Positions 32,086-42,265 of a stretch of DNA of 64,000 bases are shown piece after piece. The translations under genes were made by a program, and so were the position numbers. The stretch is taken from positions 248,001 to 312,000 of the forward strand of contig NZ_JAKQXY010000001.1 in assembly GCF_023509825.1 (NCBI RefSeq), read 5' to 3'. The notes below the pieces were generated by a model, which was given only the letters and a program-made list of their open reading frames with translations, had not been told where the DNA came from and made no database searches. Source of the DNA: Spiroplasma attinicola. GTDB lineage: Bacteria > Bacillota_I > Bacilli_A > Mycoplasmatales > VBWQ01. The first letter of the stretch is position 1. Every line of letters starts with the position of its first letter.

Positions 32086-33045
32086 TTAGTTAATATTATC
32101 AATATAATTAATAATATATTGTGCAGCAATAGCACCATCATTGGTTGCTGTAACAATTTGTCTTAATTTCTTTTTGATAACATCACCGGCTGCAAATAAA
32201 CCGGGAATTTTTGTTTGACAAATGTCATCAACGAGAATATAACCGTCTTTATCACAAATTCCTAAGTCTTTAACAAACCCAGTAATTGGAACACTACCAA
32301 TATAAGGAAATAAAGCATCGGTTTTCATTTCTTTAATTTCCTTAGTTTTACTATTAAAAAGTTTTACAGCAACAACTTTATCAAGGTCTTTGTCACCAAT
32401 AATTTCTTTAACTTCTCAATTAAGATGTAATTGAATATTAGAATTATTTTTTACTTTTTTCAAAGTTATATCATCAGCACGAAATTTTTCACTGCGATGA
32501 ATTAAATTTAAATTATTTGTCATTCTTGTCAAAAACAATGATTCTTCACAAGCAGCATAACCGCCACCAACAACTGTAATAATCTTATTTTTATATAAAA
32601 AACCATCACAAACACCACAATAAGAAACACCCTTACCATAATATTCATCTTCACCAGGAACAGCAATTCGTTTTTCAACACATCCAGTAGCAATAATAAC
32701 TGCTTTTGCTGTAATTGTTTTACCACTAAGTAATTTAATTATTTTGCTTAGATGTTTTAAACCATCAGTAATTTTTACAACTTCATCATAAATAAATTCA
32801 ACTTTTAACTTTTCAACTTGCTCTTGCATTTTTAAAGCTAATTCTTGACCCATAATAAAATCAATTCCAGGATAATTTTCAACTTCCGAAGTTTTAGTCA
32901 TTTTGCCACCAACTAATTCTTTTTCAATAATTACTGTTTTTAAACTAGCTCTTTGGGCATAAATTGCTGCCGTCATGCCAGCTGGTCCGGCTCCAACGAT
33001 AATTAAATCATAATCATATTTAATTGGTTTAGTATTGGCGTTCAT
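32086..33045 (-). CDS. trxB: Thioredoxin reductase
   Basis: 319 residues from ATG 33045, with AAAGGAT upstream. The FAD site is DLIIVGAGPAGMTAAIYAQRA, the redox pair YCGVCDG (usually CATC or CAVC), the NADPH site VVGGGYAACEESLFLT and the FAD tail GLFAAGDV. It keeps thioredoxin reduced using NADPH. Its start lies inside the end of lgt (17-base overlap), so the two are translationally coupled. The order hprK-lgt-trxB-whiA is that of B. subtilis. Confidence 0.96.
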
Positions 33046-34240
33046 ATAATCATCCTTTTTTTCTAAATTTCTTTTTCGCAATAATTTGAGCAAAAATTAC
33101 TAAAGTAATACCTAAAACAATTCATAAAGCTGAAACCACCATCGAAGTTGAAACATTACCAATCATCATAATATCTCGTGTATCACGGAAAGGTTCCATT
33201 ATTAACCTAATCATACCATAAAAAGCAAAATACAATGATCCAGCAGTTCCTGTTGCAGTTACTCGATAATGGTTCGGATTATAACTATTGTTTAATAAAG
33301 TTGCATCTTGAGTAAACTTTAATTTATGAGTTGTTTTTTGATAAAAATTTTTATTTTTTAAAAGAAATTTAGTATTAAACTTCATATCTGGAGTAATTTT
33401 ATGCAATTTTAGAGGCTTAATAATAGCATCTTTAATCATTGTTCTTTCTGGTTCAAAATCATAATAAGCTTGATTTCAACAAGTTTTTTTTCAACGAGAA
33501 TAACGATAAATTTTGCTAACTAATTTTCATGGTTGATAATAATCACTTTTGATAATTGGTTCAGTAATTCATAATGGTTGAAATTTTTCTGGTGCAACTT
33601 TTCAAGGTTTTTTGCTAATTCAAAATCCAAATTTAGGAACAATAAATGTTAAAGTAACTCACCCAAATAAAGAAATAATTGATTCATATAAAAATAATGG
33701 TTGACGATAAATACCAATTGCTTCATCAGGATAATGAAGATGATTATTAATTCAACTAGGTAACCCAGCAAATGGATGACCGACATTTCAACCTAAAACT
33801 TCTTGATTAAAAAAGTTTCCTCAACGACCAATTGCTTGCCCCAATAAAACATTAGAGATAATACAATCTAAATAAACTCACATTGAAATTTTGTATTTTA
33901 ATGAAGCACGATAAAAAATAATTAATCCAACAATTAATCCAAAACTAACTCCACCTTCAATAGCAATACCACCTCTTCAAATGGCAATAACATCAAGAAA
34001 ACTGTGCATTGATTGCAGATTATTTAAAACAAATCATAACCGCGCACCAATTAAACCAACTGGAACAATAATTAAAACTGCTCATTCAAGCGTTCTTGTT
34101 GGAATGTTCCTACGATGCATTTTAAATCATGAAGTAAAAAAAACTACTAAAATTGCCAGACCCATCAAAATTGAATAAATATGAATTGATGTTCCTGGGA
34201 TATTAGCAATTGAATCATTATAACTATCAAAAAAGTACAT
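33029..34240 (-). CDS. lgt: Prolipoprotein diacylglyceryl transferase
   Basis: 403 residues against about 270-290 in most bacteria. Multi-pass membrane enzyme with WRGGIAIEGGVSFGLIVG, the signature IGRWGNFFNQEVLG, and a last segment PF--RD--MIGNVSTSMVVSAL. It adds diacylglycerol to the lipobox Cys of prolipoproteins. About 120 extra, basic residues lie between the last two membrane segments (from about WITEPIIKSDYY to HYRVTATGT), on the cytosolic side by the usual topology. Long Lgt proteins are also known in mycoplasmas. Many TGA codons hide it from standard-code reading. Confidence 0.92.
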
Positions 34241-34263
34241 TATTAATCATCGCCTTATTTCAT

Positions 34264-35217
34264 TTATTTTTTATCGCGCTTTCTCAAAGTTGCAATTAAA
34301 TCCTCTTGAAATTTTATCGCGCTATCTTGTCCTGCTGCTTTTAATTTTAAACTAATAACAGCTGACTCAATTAAATCGGCCAAGTTTCTTCCTGAAGTAA
34401 CAGGTATTTGAATTAATGGAACTTTGACACCAAAAAAATCAGAATATTTTAAACTATCACCAACACGGTCAATTTTACTTCAAGAACTACTATTAGCAGG
34501 AATTAATTTAATAACTAAGTGAACTTGACTTTCAGGTAAAACGATATGATAACCATACATTTTTGTTACATCTAAAATGCCAATTCCTCTAATTTCAATT
34601 AAGTTTTTAACAATTTCATTAGTTTTACCAATAATCTTATTATTAATTTTTAAAATATTAATACTATCATCACCAATAAAAAGATGACCATTACGAATTA
34701 AATCTAAAGTTGTTTCTGATTTACCAATACCACTTGGACCAGTAATTAAAACACCATAACCAAAAATATTAACAAAAGTACCATGAATTTGTGTAGTAGG
34801 TGCTAACCGCTCAGTAATATACAAATTAATAGTGCTAGAAAAATCAAAAGTATTACCAAGAAATTTAATAATTGGAACTTTACTTTTTAACTTTTTAGCA
34901 ATTTGACATAATTCTTTTTCATAGTTAAAGTTAGCAGTAATAAAAACAGCCGGAATATGTTCTTCTAAAATATTAACAAAATGATCTTGATAAGTATCAG
35001 TTTTTAAAGTATCAAGATATTCATTTTCTTTACTACTTAGCAACATAACTCTTCTTGCTAAAGTAATTCTTTTACTTTTAAAACCACTTAATTCTAAACC
35101 ACCACGATTAATTCCTAAAGTAGTAATCAATCTTTGTTCTAAATCAACTTCGTCATTACAATATAAAACTTTTAAATTAAATTCTTTAACAATTTCTGCA
35201 ACTGTAAAATTTGGCAT
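34264..35217 (-). CDS. hprK: HPr kinase/phosphorylase
   Basis: 317 residues. The N-terminal HprK domain is followed by the P-loop GYGVLITGPSGIGKSETTLDL (near residue 150), LFIGDDSI, and the family signature LIEIRGIGILDV. The C-terminal helix ends in RKRDKK. It phosphorylates HPr at Ser and removes the phosphate, tying sugar uptake by the PTS to energy state. It is first of a four-gene block with lgt, trxB and whiA. AGGTGA lies before the ATG. Confidence 0.97.
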
Positions 35218-35350
35218 TATTTCACCTATTGACTATTATTAATTAATTATACTTTAAATTTAAAATTCTTAACCAAAGTATTGTTAATTATTAAATAATC
35301 TAGACTTTAATTATAACATAAATGATAATAATTTATTTGAAATTTTCATA

Positions 35351-36949
35351 TTAAAAGTGTTGATATTTTTTAACAGGTTCAGGTTTTTTTGCTGTAGTTT
35401 TTACAGAAGCTTCTTTATCAAAATGATCAGGAATATCAACTATTTTATTATGATATTTATATCAACTATAAGCTAACATTGGTATTAAAACTAAAGCACA
35501 ACCAAAATCAACTAAGCCAAAGAATAAAAAGTAATAAATTGGATTACCAGTTAATTTTGATACAAGCAATCCTAGTCCCATCATTGGTAATGCTACAATA
35601 AAAGCTCGTAAACTATTAGCTATTGATGCTAATAATGATTTATTAATTCCTTGATAAAAAGTAAAAGCAATTAAACTAAGTGAAGAAAGAGGATAAGAAC
35701 AGAAAGATAAAACTAATCATCAACGATATTGGCTAACATATTGCTTTGGAAAGGCAAAAACTAACATCATTTTATCACCCAAAGCAATTAAAATAATTAA
35801 AACAAGAGTGAATCAAGTAATTAATAAAACACTACTTCGTCATAAAATTTCCCAAATTCGGCGATACTTTTGAGCACCATAATTATAAGCAAGAATTGCT
35901 CGTGAACCTTGTGAAATTCCAATTCCAGCAGAATAAATTAAAGTAGTTCAAGGTGAATAAGCAGACATTAATTCTTGTAATAACGAAACGCCATTGCCAG
36001 TTTCTGGTTGATTTGGTAACTGGACGACGAGCATCGTTGAAAAATAAGAAAAGACAACAAAAGAAACACCTGAAATAAAATTAGGAAATCCTGCTTTAAG
36101 AAATTGTCAAATATTACTTCATTTTAAATATCAAACATCATGTCAAGTAAAACGAGAATAACTTTTTTTAAAACCAAAAACAATAATAAATCCTCAAATT
36201 ATTTGTACTAATCAAGAAACTATCGTTCCCAACATTGCACCTTGCATTTTTAAATGTAAAACTCGCATAAATAAAATTGCTGCTCCAGCATTAATTAATA
36301 AAGAAGAAACCATAATGATAATTACTCAGTTTGCTCTTCCTTCATTTCTTAATAAAGCAGTAAAATAAAAACTAATAAATGCCAGTGGTGCTGCTAACAA
36401 CATTGGATAAGAGTACTGTCAAGCTAATTGTTCAGTAATCGGATTATAACGGCTTCCCATTTGACTCGTAATAAGAACGGAATGAAAGCCAGGAAAAACT
36501 AGACAAAAAACAAGAAAAGCAATTAAAATTGAAAAAAGCAAAGTAAATGAAAAACCATTACCTGTAAGTTCACTCATTTTTTTAATATCTCTTTTTCCAA
36601 AAGCATAAGAAAAAGTCATCGCGCAACCCATCGCTGCCATAACACCAAAAGCAATCATTAAATTATAAGTTTGCGATGCATATTGTGTTGCAACATTAAT
36701 ATAAATTTTGATTTGATCAAGGGGCACAACTGATACATTACTATTAGTCAGATGATTATATTGATCAATATATCAAGGATCATGAGCTAAGTCACGAGAA
36801 GCAAATTGTAAAGCTAAAGTTTTATCAATAATATTATAAAAACCTTGAATTACCATAATTAAAATTGTTGGAATACAAAAATAAGCAATTACTTTTCATG
36901 GGGCTCCATAACGCAATTTTTTTTCACGAGTAGTTAGCAATGCTGCCAT
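35351..36949 (-). CDS. MATE family efflux transporter
   Basis: 532 residues, twelve or so membrane segments. It shows the MATE start (WKVIAYFCIPTILIMVIQGFYNIID) and, in the second half, GISQGSRAILAYNYGAQKYRR, a strong family motif. A loop of about 60 residues after the first segment, and a basic 40-residue C-terminal tail, are additions. MATE proteins expel drugs or organic cations using H+ or Na+. TGA encodes most Trp. No partner genes. The cobalamin riboswitch upstream points the other way and does not control it. Confidence 0.88.
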
Positions 36950-37299
36950 TATAATATTGCTCCTTTCATTAGATTTTATTCTTTAATAAAAAGTTAAATT
37001 TTAATTATTATTCAATAAAAAAATTATTTTATCTTTTTTTACTTACTAATAAAGACAAATAATTTTTTGATAAAATGAAAATTTTTCCAAAAAATATTAA
37101 AAAAGCAAAAATAAATTGTAATTTATTTATAGCAGAAAAAAGTTAATTAAGCAATAAAAAAGTTTCTATTAACATATTTTTTTAATAAAAATTATTATTA
37201 ATAAAAATAGAATCAAAAAAATATTTTTGATAAATTAAATTGCTTTACAAACAAAAAATATTGTAATAACATAAATTCACAACTAAATATAAATAATTG
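36950..37299. other. A+T-rich divergent intergenic region
   Basis: 350 bases without a gene, between the MATE gene and the riboswitch. A weak promoter candidate for the riboswitch transcript is TTTACA (37244-37249) and, 17 bases on, TAACAT (37267-37272). Confidence 0.35.
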
Positions 37300-37444
37300 A
37301 AACTTAGATGTTCGGGAAAAAGATGAAAACTCTTTGCTGTCCCAGCAACTGTAATACTAATGAACGTTGAATTATCCATTGAAATCCAATTTTGAGAAGG
37401 ACAACTAGTAAAATGAGGTTAAGCCAGTAGACCGGTCTGATTTT
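37300..37444 (+). promoter_or_regulatory. Cobalamin (B12) riboswitch aptamer
   Basis: The sequence follows the cobalamin aptamer consensus in order: TTGAAAC and GATG, then CGGGAA with GATGAAAACTC, then GCTGTCCCAGCAACTGTAA (the B12 box region), then GAGAAGGAC, and GAGGTTAAGCCAGTAGACCGGTCT, the AAGCC.G.AGACC core. The outer stem P1 pairs TTAGA (37304-37308) with TCTGA (37436-37440). Loop CCCAG (37341-37345) can kiss CTGGG (37465-37469) in the next hairpin, the L5-L13 contact that couples ligand binding to expression. No other riboswitch class fits. Confidence 0.9.
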
Positions 37445-37445
37445 C

Positions 37446-37501
37446 AAAAAGTAATTTATTATTCCTGGGGTTTGAATATTTAAAATATTATTGCTTTTTT
37501 T
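37446..37501 (+). terminator. Riboswitch P13 hairpin acting as intrinsic terminator
   Basis: AAAAAGTAAT (37446-37455) pairs with ATTGCTTTTT (37490-37499) and a T run follows. Its apical part carries CTGGG, the kissing partner of the aptamer loop. Bound ligand should favour this stem and stop transcription. Confidence 0.7.
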
Positions 37502-37532
37502 ACTTTGTAAAAAACAAATAATTTTTAAATAG

Positions 37533-37563
37533 TGTCCATTATCCTAGAGATGGACATTTTTTT
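37533..37563 (+). terminator. Second intrinsic terminator in the same leader
   Basis: TGTCCAT (37533-37539) with ATGGACA (37550-37556), then seven T. It lies 36 bases before the first start codon, so it must be read through for any expression. Confidence 0.8.
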
Positions 37564-37598
37564 ATCACAATTATAAGAGAAAGCAGGTATATTAATTA

Positions 37599-37982
37599 AT
37601 GAAAAAAATATTAAGTATTTTAAATACTTTAAGTTTAACAACTTTAGTAAGTACAACCGTAATTGCTTGTAATAATCAAGAAGAAAATCAAATTGGAATA
37701 ATACCAATTTTAAATGAAACACTAGCAAAATTAGAAAAAGAAACTGCTTTTAATCCGTATGACTGAACAAAAGATACATTAGATGAAACAATTAAATCAG
37801 ATTTTTTAAATTATTTACAAAAACATGTTAAAAATTTTGATGCAATTTCAATAATAAATCTTAAAATATCAAGAGACAATATGTTTAATCAAATAATTAT
37901 CAATATTAATTATCAAGATAAAAAGCAAAATTCTTCTCAACCTTATTTTATTAAAACCGGCATATTATTAGAAGGAGCGTAA
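37599..37982 (+). CDS. Small lipoprotein, first gene of the cobalamin-riboswitch operon
   Basis: 127 residues. The signal peptide ends in a lipobox (TTVIAC with Cys at residue 24), so the mature protein should be anchored by lipid to the outer face of the membrane. The body is polar, mostly helical by composition, with one TGA-Trp (YDWTKDT). No domain recognised. It lies directly behind the riboswitch and 6 bases before the next gene, so it belongs to the same transcript. It could be a binding subunit or a companion of the permease. Confidence 0.7.
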
Positions 37983-37988
37983 AAAATA

Positions 37989-38996
37989 ATGCGTAAGTTT
38001 TTAATGCTACTTTCAACTAGTTTAGTAGCAGCACTAACACCACTTGGTATCGTAAATACTAATAAAAACATTAGTCAAATTAATTTAGTAGAAAAAACTC
38101 CTGATTGAGTTCATAAAATGAGTCAAAATAATTCAGGAACAATTAATATTGGTTATGATCACTATTATTTAGTTAACAAGAAAACAGATAAAACTGATCC
38201 ATGACAACAATATGATTGAGTTGATCTTAATACTAATAATAATTTATATCTTTATTTACCACAAGCAAATAATATTACTGAAGCAGTTCAAGAAATTACT
38301 ATTGATGACAGTGCTAGTCCAAAATGAACAATTGGTATTGAAGAACCTGTCACTTGAAAAAAAGTTAATGAAACAACTTATACTAATAAGAGTTTTATTA
38401 CTGAAGATACAACGATAAATGGTAATGCTTTAATGGATATTAAAAAATATCAAGAAATTAAGACCGGTAAGAAAGCACTAACAACATGAACTGCAGATGA
38501 AAAAAAATGATTTAGTGAAACTGGTAGTTTTCCAGGTCGACCTACAGTTGGACAACAAGATTGATGAAATTCAAATGGTTGAGAAAAATTATTAAGAACT
38601 AAAAATGATTTACCAAATAATCATTCGCAAAAAGAATTATATGACAAATGAATTGGACAATCAGGAATTGGGATGAATGTACCATTAAGTTTAATTAATG
38701 AAAATTCTTTTACAATTAAGACAACTGATCTTAACCATGTTTTTTTATTGCAAAACACAATTAAAGAAGCATGAATTGATAATACTGGGAATGTAATTAA
38801 TATTCCAACACCACATTGAGGATTTACTTTAAAACTTAACTACAAAAATCAAACAATCTTTCAAACACCACAATTACTTAAATTAGATAATGCTTTTAAT
38901 GAATCAGATATTGTTAATTATTTATTTATTACAAAAGGATTCTGATCTTTCAATAGTCAAGAACAAACCAAATTTAAAGCAAATTATATTGCTTAA
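37989..38996 (+). CDS. Secreted Trp-rich protein of the cobalamin-riboswitch operon
   Basis: 335 residues. The signal peptide (MRKFLMLLSTSLVAALTPLG) lacks a lipobox. The mature part is about 310 residues with some fifteen Trp, nearly all TGA, and many Asn/Thr, like an extracellular beta-rich binding protein. Segments such as WDLNT-like repeats, GRPTVGQQDWWNSNGWEKLL and TPHWGFTLKLNYKNQT are seen. No family recognised. The ribosome site AAGGAGCG lies in the end of the lipoprotein gene. Placement argues for a corrinoid-binding or capture role, which is an inference. Confidence 0.65.
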
Positions 38997-39019
38997 AATA
39001 TTTCAGAAAGCTATTTCAA

Positions 39020-39880
39020 ATGATTGCCGTTTTAAAATTACTATTTAAATACCAAGTTAAATCATGATTTAGCTTTTTACTTTGTTTTATTTTGCCATTT
39101 ATTTTTTTAATTTTTTGTGTTGCTTTTTCTAATACAATCCAACAACCTATTAGTAGTAATGGTGCTTTTTTAGCCCTACCTGGCGTCATTATTAGTATTG
39201 GACCAACAATTGGTATTCTAAATTTAACTTTAATCTTAACTGATTTTAAACAAACATTATTTTTTAAACGCTTAAAATCAATGCCTTTAAAAATGTCAGA
39301 ATTTTTCTATAGTCTTGTTTTTTATCATTTACTAATCATTTTAATTATTTCTGCTCAATTGCTTGGTTTTAGTGCCGCAATTTATCATAAACAAATTCAT
39401 TTTGACTGAATCAATTGAGCATGACTTTTTGTTACTATTATTATCAACAGTATTACTTCGTGTTTAATTGGTTTTATTTTTAATATATTCATTGAAGATT
39501 TTAAGATTAATTTAATTATTGCAATTGCTTTTTTCTTATTAACAGTTTTTTTATCAGGTTGTTATTTGCCTTTATTTGTTATTAGAACGAGTGCGATTTT
39601 AAAATATTTAGCTTTAATTATACCTGGAACATATGCTAGTTCCTTGATGATTTATAGTTGGTATCACTTTACCCCAACTTATAATGGTAAAGAATTAATT
39701 AGTTATAAAGATTATGGTATCTTTACTAATTATTTAATTCCATTAATAATATCTTTAATTATTATTGTTGTCTTATTAAGTTTTATTTTGTTTCACAAAG
39801 CAATTAAAACTTTACCTTATAAAATAAAAAAGAATTTGCAGGAGAAAATTAATGCTAAAAGATGAAAAAGAACTAAATAA
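39020..39880 (+). CDS. ABC-2-type permease of the cobalamin-riboswitch operon
   Basis: 286 residues from ATG 39020. About six membrane segments. The order of features (KRLKSMPLKMSEFFYSLVFYHLLII, then LLTVFLSGCYLPLFVIRTSAILKYLALIIPGTYASSLMI, shown in parts) is that of ABC-2 permeases such as the one at 60555-62255. Such permeases usually export. Here the operon setting suggests uptake or transfer of corrinoids, so the direction is open. A TGA near the end is Trp, and the true stop is 39878-39880. It overlaps the next gene by 29 bases. Confidence 0.8.
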
Positions 39881-40376
39881 AAAAATATTAAAAAATAAAA
39901 AAATTTGAAAATGAACGATTTGAAATTTAGTTTTAGTAATTTTAGGAGTATCAATAATTGTTAATATTACTTATTTACCAAAATACTTTATTTTAAAAAA
40001 TCGTAGTGATCATACTTTAAATATTGATATCACTGCTTATAATAATTCAGATGATACTTTAAACACAAATTTATTATTCTTATTTCATTATCAATCAACA
40101 ATGGCAACTGTTGGTGATTTAATGGCATCATATACTAATACTTATCATTTAAAAAATGCCGGGTTGGGAAGAATATTAACTGGAATTTATGATGATTCAA
40201 ATAAAAAATGAATTGAAGGAGACTTTATTAATGGTAGTCAAGATTTTTGAAAAATATATTATAATGGCAAAGAAGCACCAGTCGGAATTGATAATTTAAA
40301 ACTACATATGAATGACAAAATAGATTTATATTACGAAAAAATTGCTCAGGACAAACACTATGGAAGCACTAATTAG
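39852..40376 (+). CDS. Membrane-anchored DUF4430 (transcobalamin-like) protein
   Basis: 174 residues. A cytosolic Lys-rich start and one membrane segment (about 19-43) put the rest outside. The C-terminal half reads TVGDLM..Y, then GFIN..QDFWKIYYNGKEAPVGIDN-LKLHMNDKIDLYYEK. This fits DUF4430, the beta domain shared with the C-terminus of transcobalamin and intrinsic factor: W.YYVNGK.A..G......GD.I...Y. That, together with the riboswitch, supports corrinoid binding. Start ATG 39852 has AGGAG 7 bases upstream inside the permease gene. It overlaps the ATPase gene by 17 bases. Confidence 0.75.
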
Positions 40377-41052
40377 ATTAAATAACATTTCTAAATCTTA
40401 TAATAATAAAAAAGTCTTAACAAATATTAATTTAACAATTAATAAGGGGGAAAAAATTGCTCTTTTAGGTGCTAATGGTCAAGGCAAAACAACTTTAATT
40501 GAAATAATAACCCAAATTCAATTACCAACTAGTGGTACGATTGATTATTTTTTTGATAATAAACAATTTAAACAAGAAATTGGTTTGCAATTCCAAGAAA
40601 ATAATTGACCTGCTAATTTAACAATTAATGATATTTTATCGTTTTATAAAAAGATTTATTCAAAAATACAAACAGAAAGAATTCAATATTTAATAAAAAA
40701 TTTAGATTTATCATCACTGCTAAAATATAAAGCACAAAAGCTATCACCTGGACAAAAACAGCGTCTTAACTTATTATTAGCCTTAATTCATAATCCAAAA
40801 CTATTAATTCTTGACGAATTAACTTCTAGTTTAGATCTTCATTTACAAAAAAATATTATTGCTTATATAAATGAAATTGTTAAAAATCAAGAGCAAACTT
40901 TATTATTAGTTAGCCATAATTTATTAGAAATTGAAACATTATGTAGTAGAATTATTGTCATTAAAGATGAAAAAATTATTTTTGATGATAAAAAAACAAA
41001 TATCTTAAAACAGTACAACAATTTAAATAGTTTTATTGAAGATATTATTTAA
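40360..41052 (+). CDS. ABC ATPase of the cobalamin-riboswitch operon
   Basis: 230 residues from ATG 40360. Walker A LLGANGQGKTTLIEI, Q-loop IGLQFQENNW, signature KLSPGQKQRLNLLLAL, Walker B LLILDELTSSLD, H-loop LLLVSHNLLEIE. The Q-loop wording (IGLQFQ) is shared with the ATPase part of the fused transporter at 60555-62255, so both belong to one subfamily of ABC-2 drivers. It is last in a five-gene unit with overlapping ends. It should energise the permease encoded two genes earlier. Confidence 0.9.
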
Positions 41053-41117
41053 TTAATAAATTTTTTTCATTACTATTATAATTTATTTAGTTAATTATTA
41101 AATGTATAGGAGTATCA

Positions 41118-42131
41118 ATGAAAAATACGAAAATTAATCTAATCAAATTAAGAAGTAATGTTGACATTAATTCAATTGAAATGTTTCATGCTTGTTTAAA
41201 ATATAATGCCAAAATGGCACCATTGGTTAATCCAGAATTAGAAAAATGACCAATCTATCTTGATTATTGAAATCAATTAGTAACAAATAAAAATATTTAT
41301 CCTTTTAAAGTTACAGCAACTTTTGATCAAATAACTTTAGTTGGCGATTATATTAAAAGTCCTGTAAAAAATAGTAATAATAATCGTACAATCTTTTTAC
41401 TTCATGGCATTACTAATACTCGTTACTGAATTTTTAAACAAGTTTATCTTTTTTTACAAGCTGGCTATAATGTTGTTTGATATGATGCAAGAAATCATGG
41501 CGAAAGTGATGAAGCAGCAACTACTTTCGGGAAAAATGAATCTTCAGATTTACAAGATATCATTAATTATATTGTCGAAAAATATCAACCTGAAAATATT
41601 ATTATTTATGGCTTTTCCTTAGGTTCAGCAACAGTAATTATGTGAAGTGACATTTATCATAAACAACCTAATCATAATAATGACAATATTAAATTATTAA
41701 TCTGCGATTCTTCGTTTGCACACTTAGAACAAAGTTATGTTGAACAAATTAATAACTATAGTTTTATTCCAACTAATTTAGCAATGAAAATTTTTCATAA
41801 TCAAATAACAAAAATGACAGGTTTCAATGACTTATCATTATTGCAACCAATCAAATATTTAAAATACATTCCAAAATTTCCCGTTTTATTCTTACATGGT
41901 AAAAGTGACCGTTTTATTAGTTATACTAATAGCCAAGAATTATATCGCGAAAAAATTCGTTATGAACATCCAATTAAAAGTAAAATTTACTTAATTAAAG
42001 AAGCATTACATGGTCAATCTTTTTTAGTTGGTGATAATCGCGAAGCAACAATTCTTGATGAATATAATCAACCACAAGACAAAAAAATTTCCGAATTAGT
42101 TTTTGATTATATTAATCAAATAATAAAGTAA
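41118..42131 (+). CDS. Alpha/beta hydrolase
   Basis: 337 residues. The fold's order is visible: IFLLHGITNTRYW (oxyanion region), VVWYDARNHGES, nucleophile elbow YGFSLGSATV, LLICDSSF, the acid in FLHGKSDRFISY, and the His in EALHGQSFL. About 80 residues precede the core. It resembles the serine hydrolases (YqkD/BAAT-like) common in spiroplasmas; the substrate is unknown. AGGAG is 8 bases upstream. It starts 66 bases after the cobalamin-riboswitch operon and may or may not share its transcript. A terminator follows. Confidence 0.88.
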
Positions 42132-42149
42132 GAAAAATTGCAAAAATAT

Positions 42150-42184
42150 TAGTTAAGTTATAAGATTATCTTAACTATTTTTTT
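42150..42184 (+). terminator. Terminator after the hydrolase gene
   Basis: TAGTTAAG (42150-42157) with CTTAACTA (42170-42177), T run. Confidence 0.8.
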
Positions 42185-42265
42185 ACTAAAAACACTTGCT
42201 ATAAAGTAAGATTAAGGTTTTACAATATTTTTAGATTATAAATAATGAAAGGTTTTGAAAATAAT

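Noticed and set aside
42245-42265. Earlier ATG as the nox start
   Set aside because: It has no ribosome site, and the family start MKIAIIGAG lies at the later ATG.
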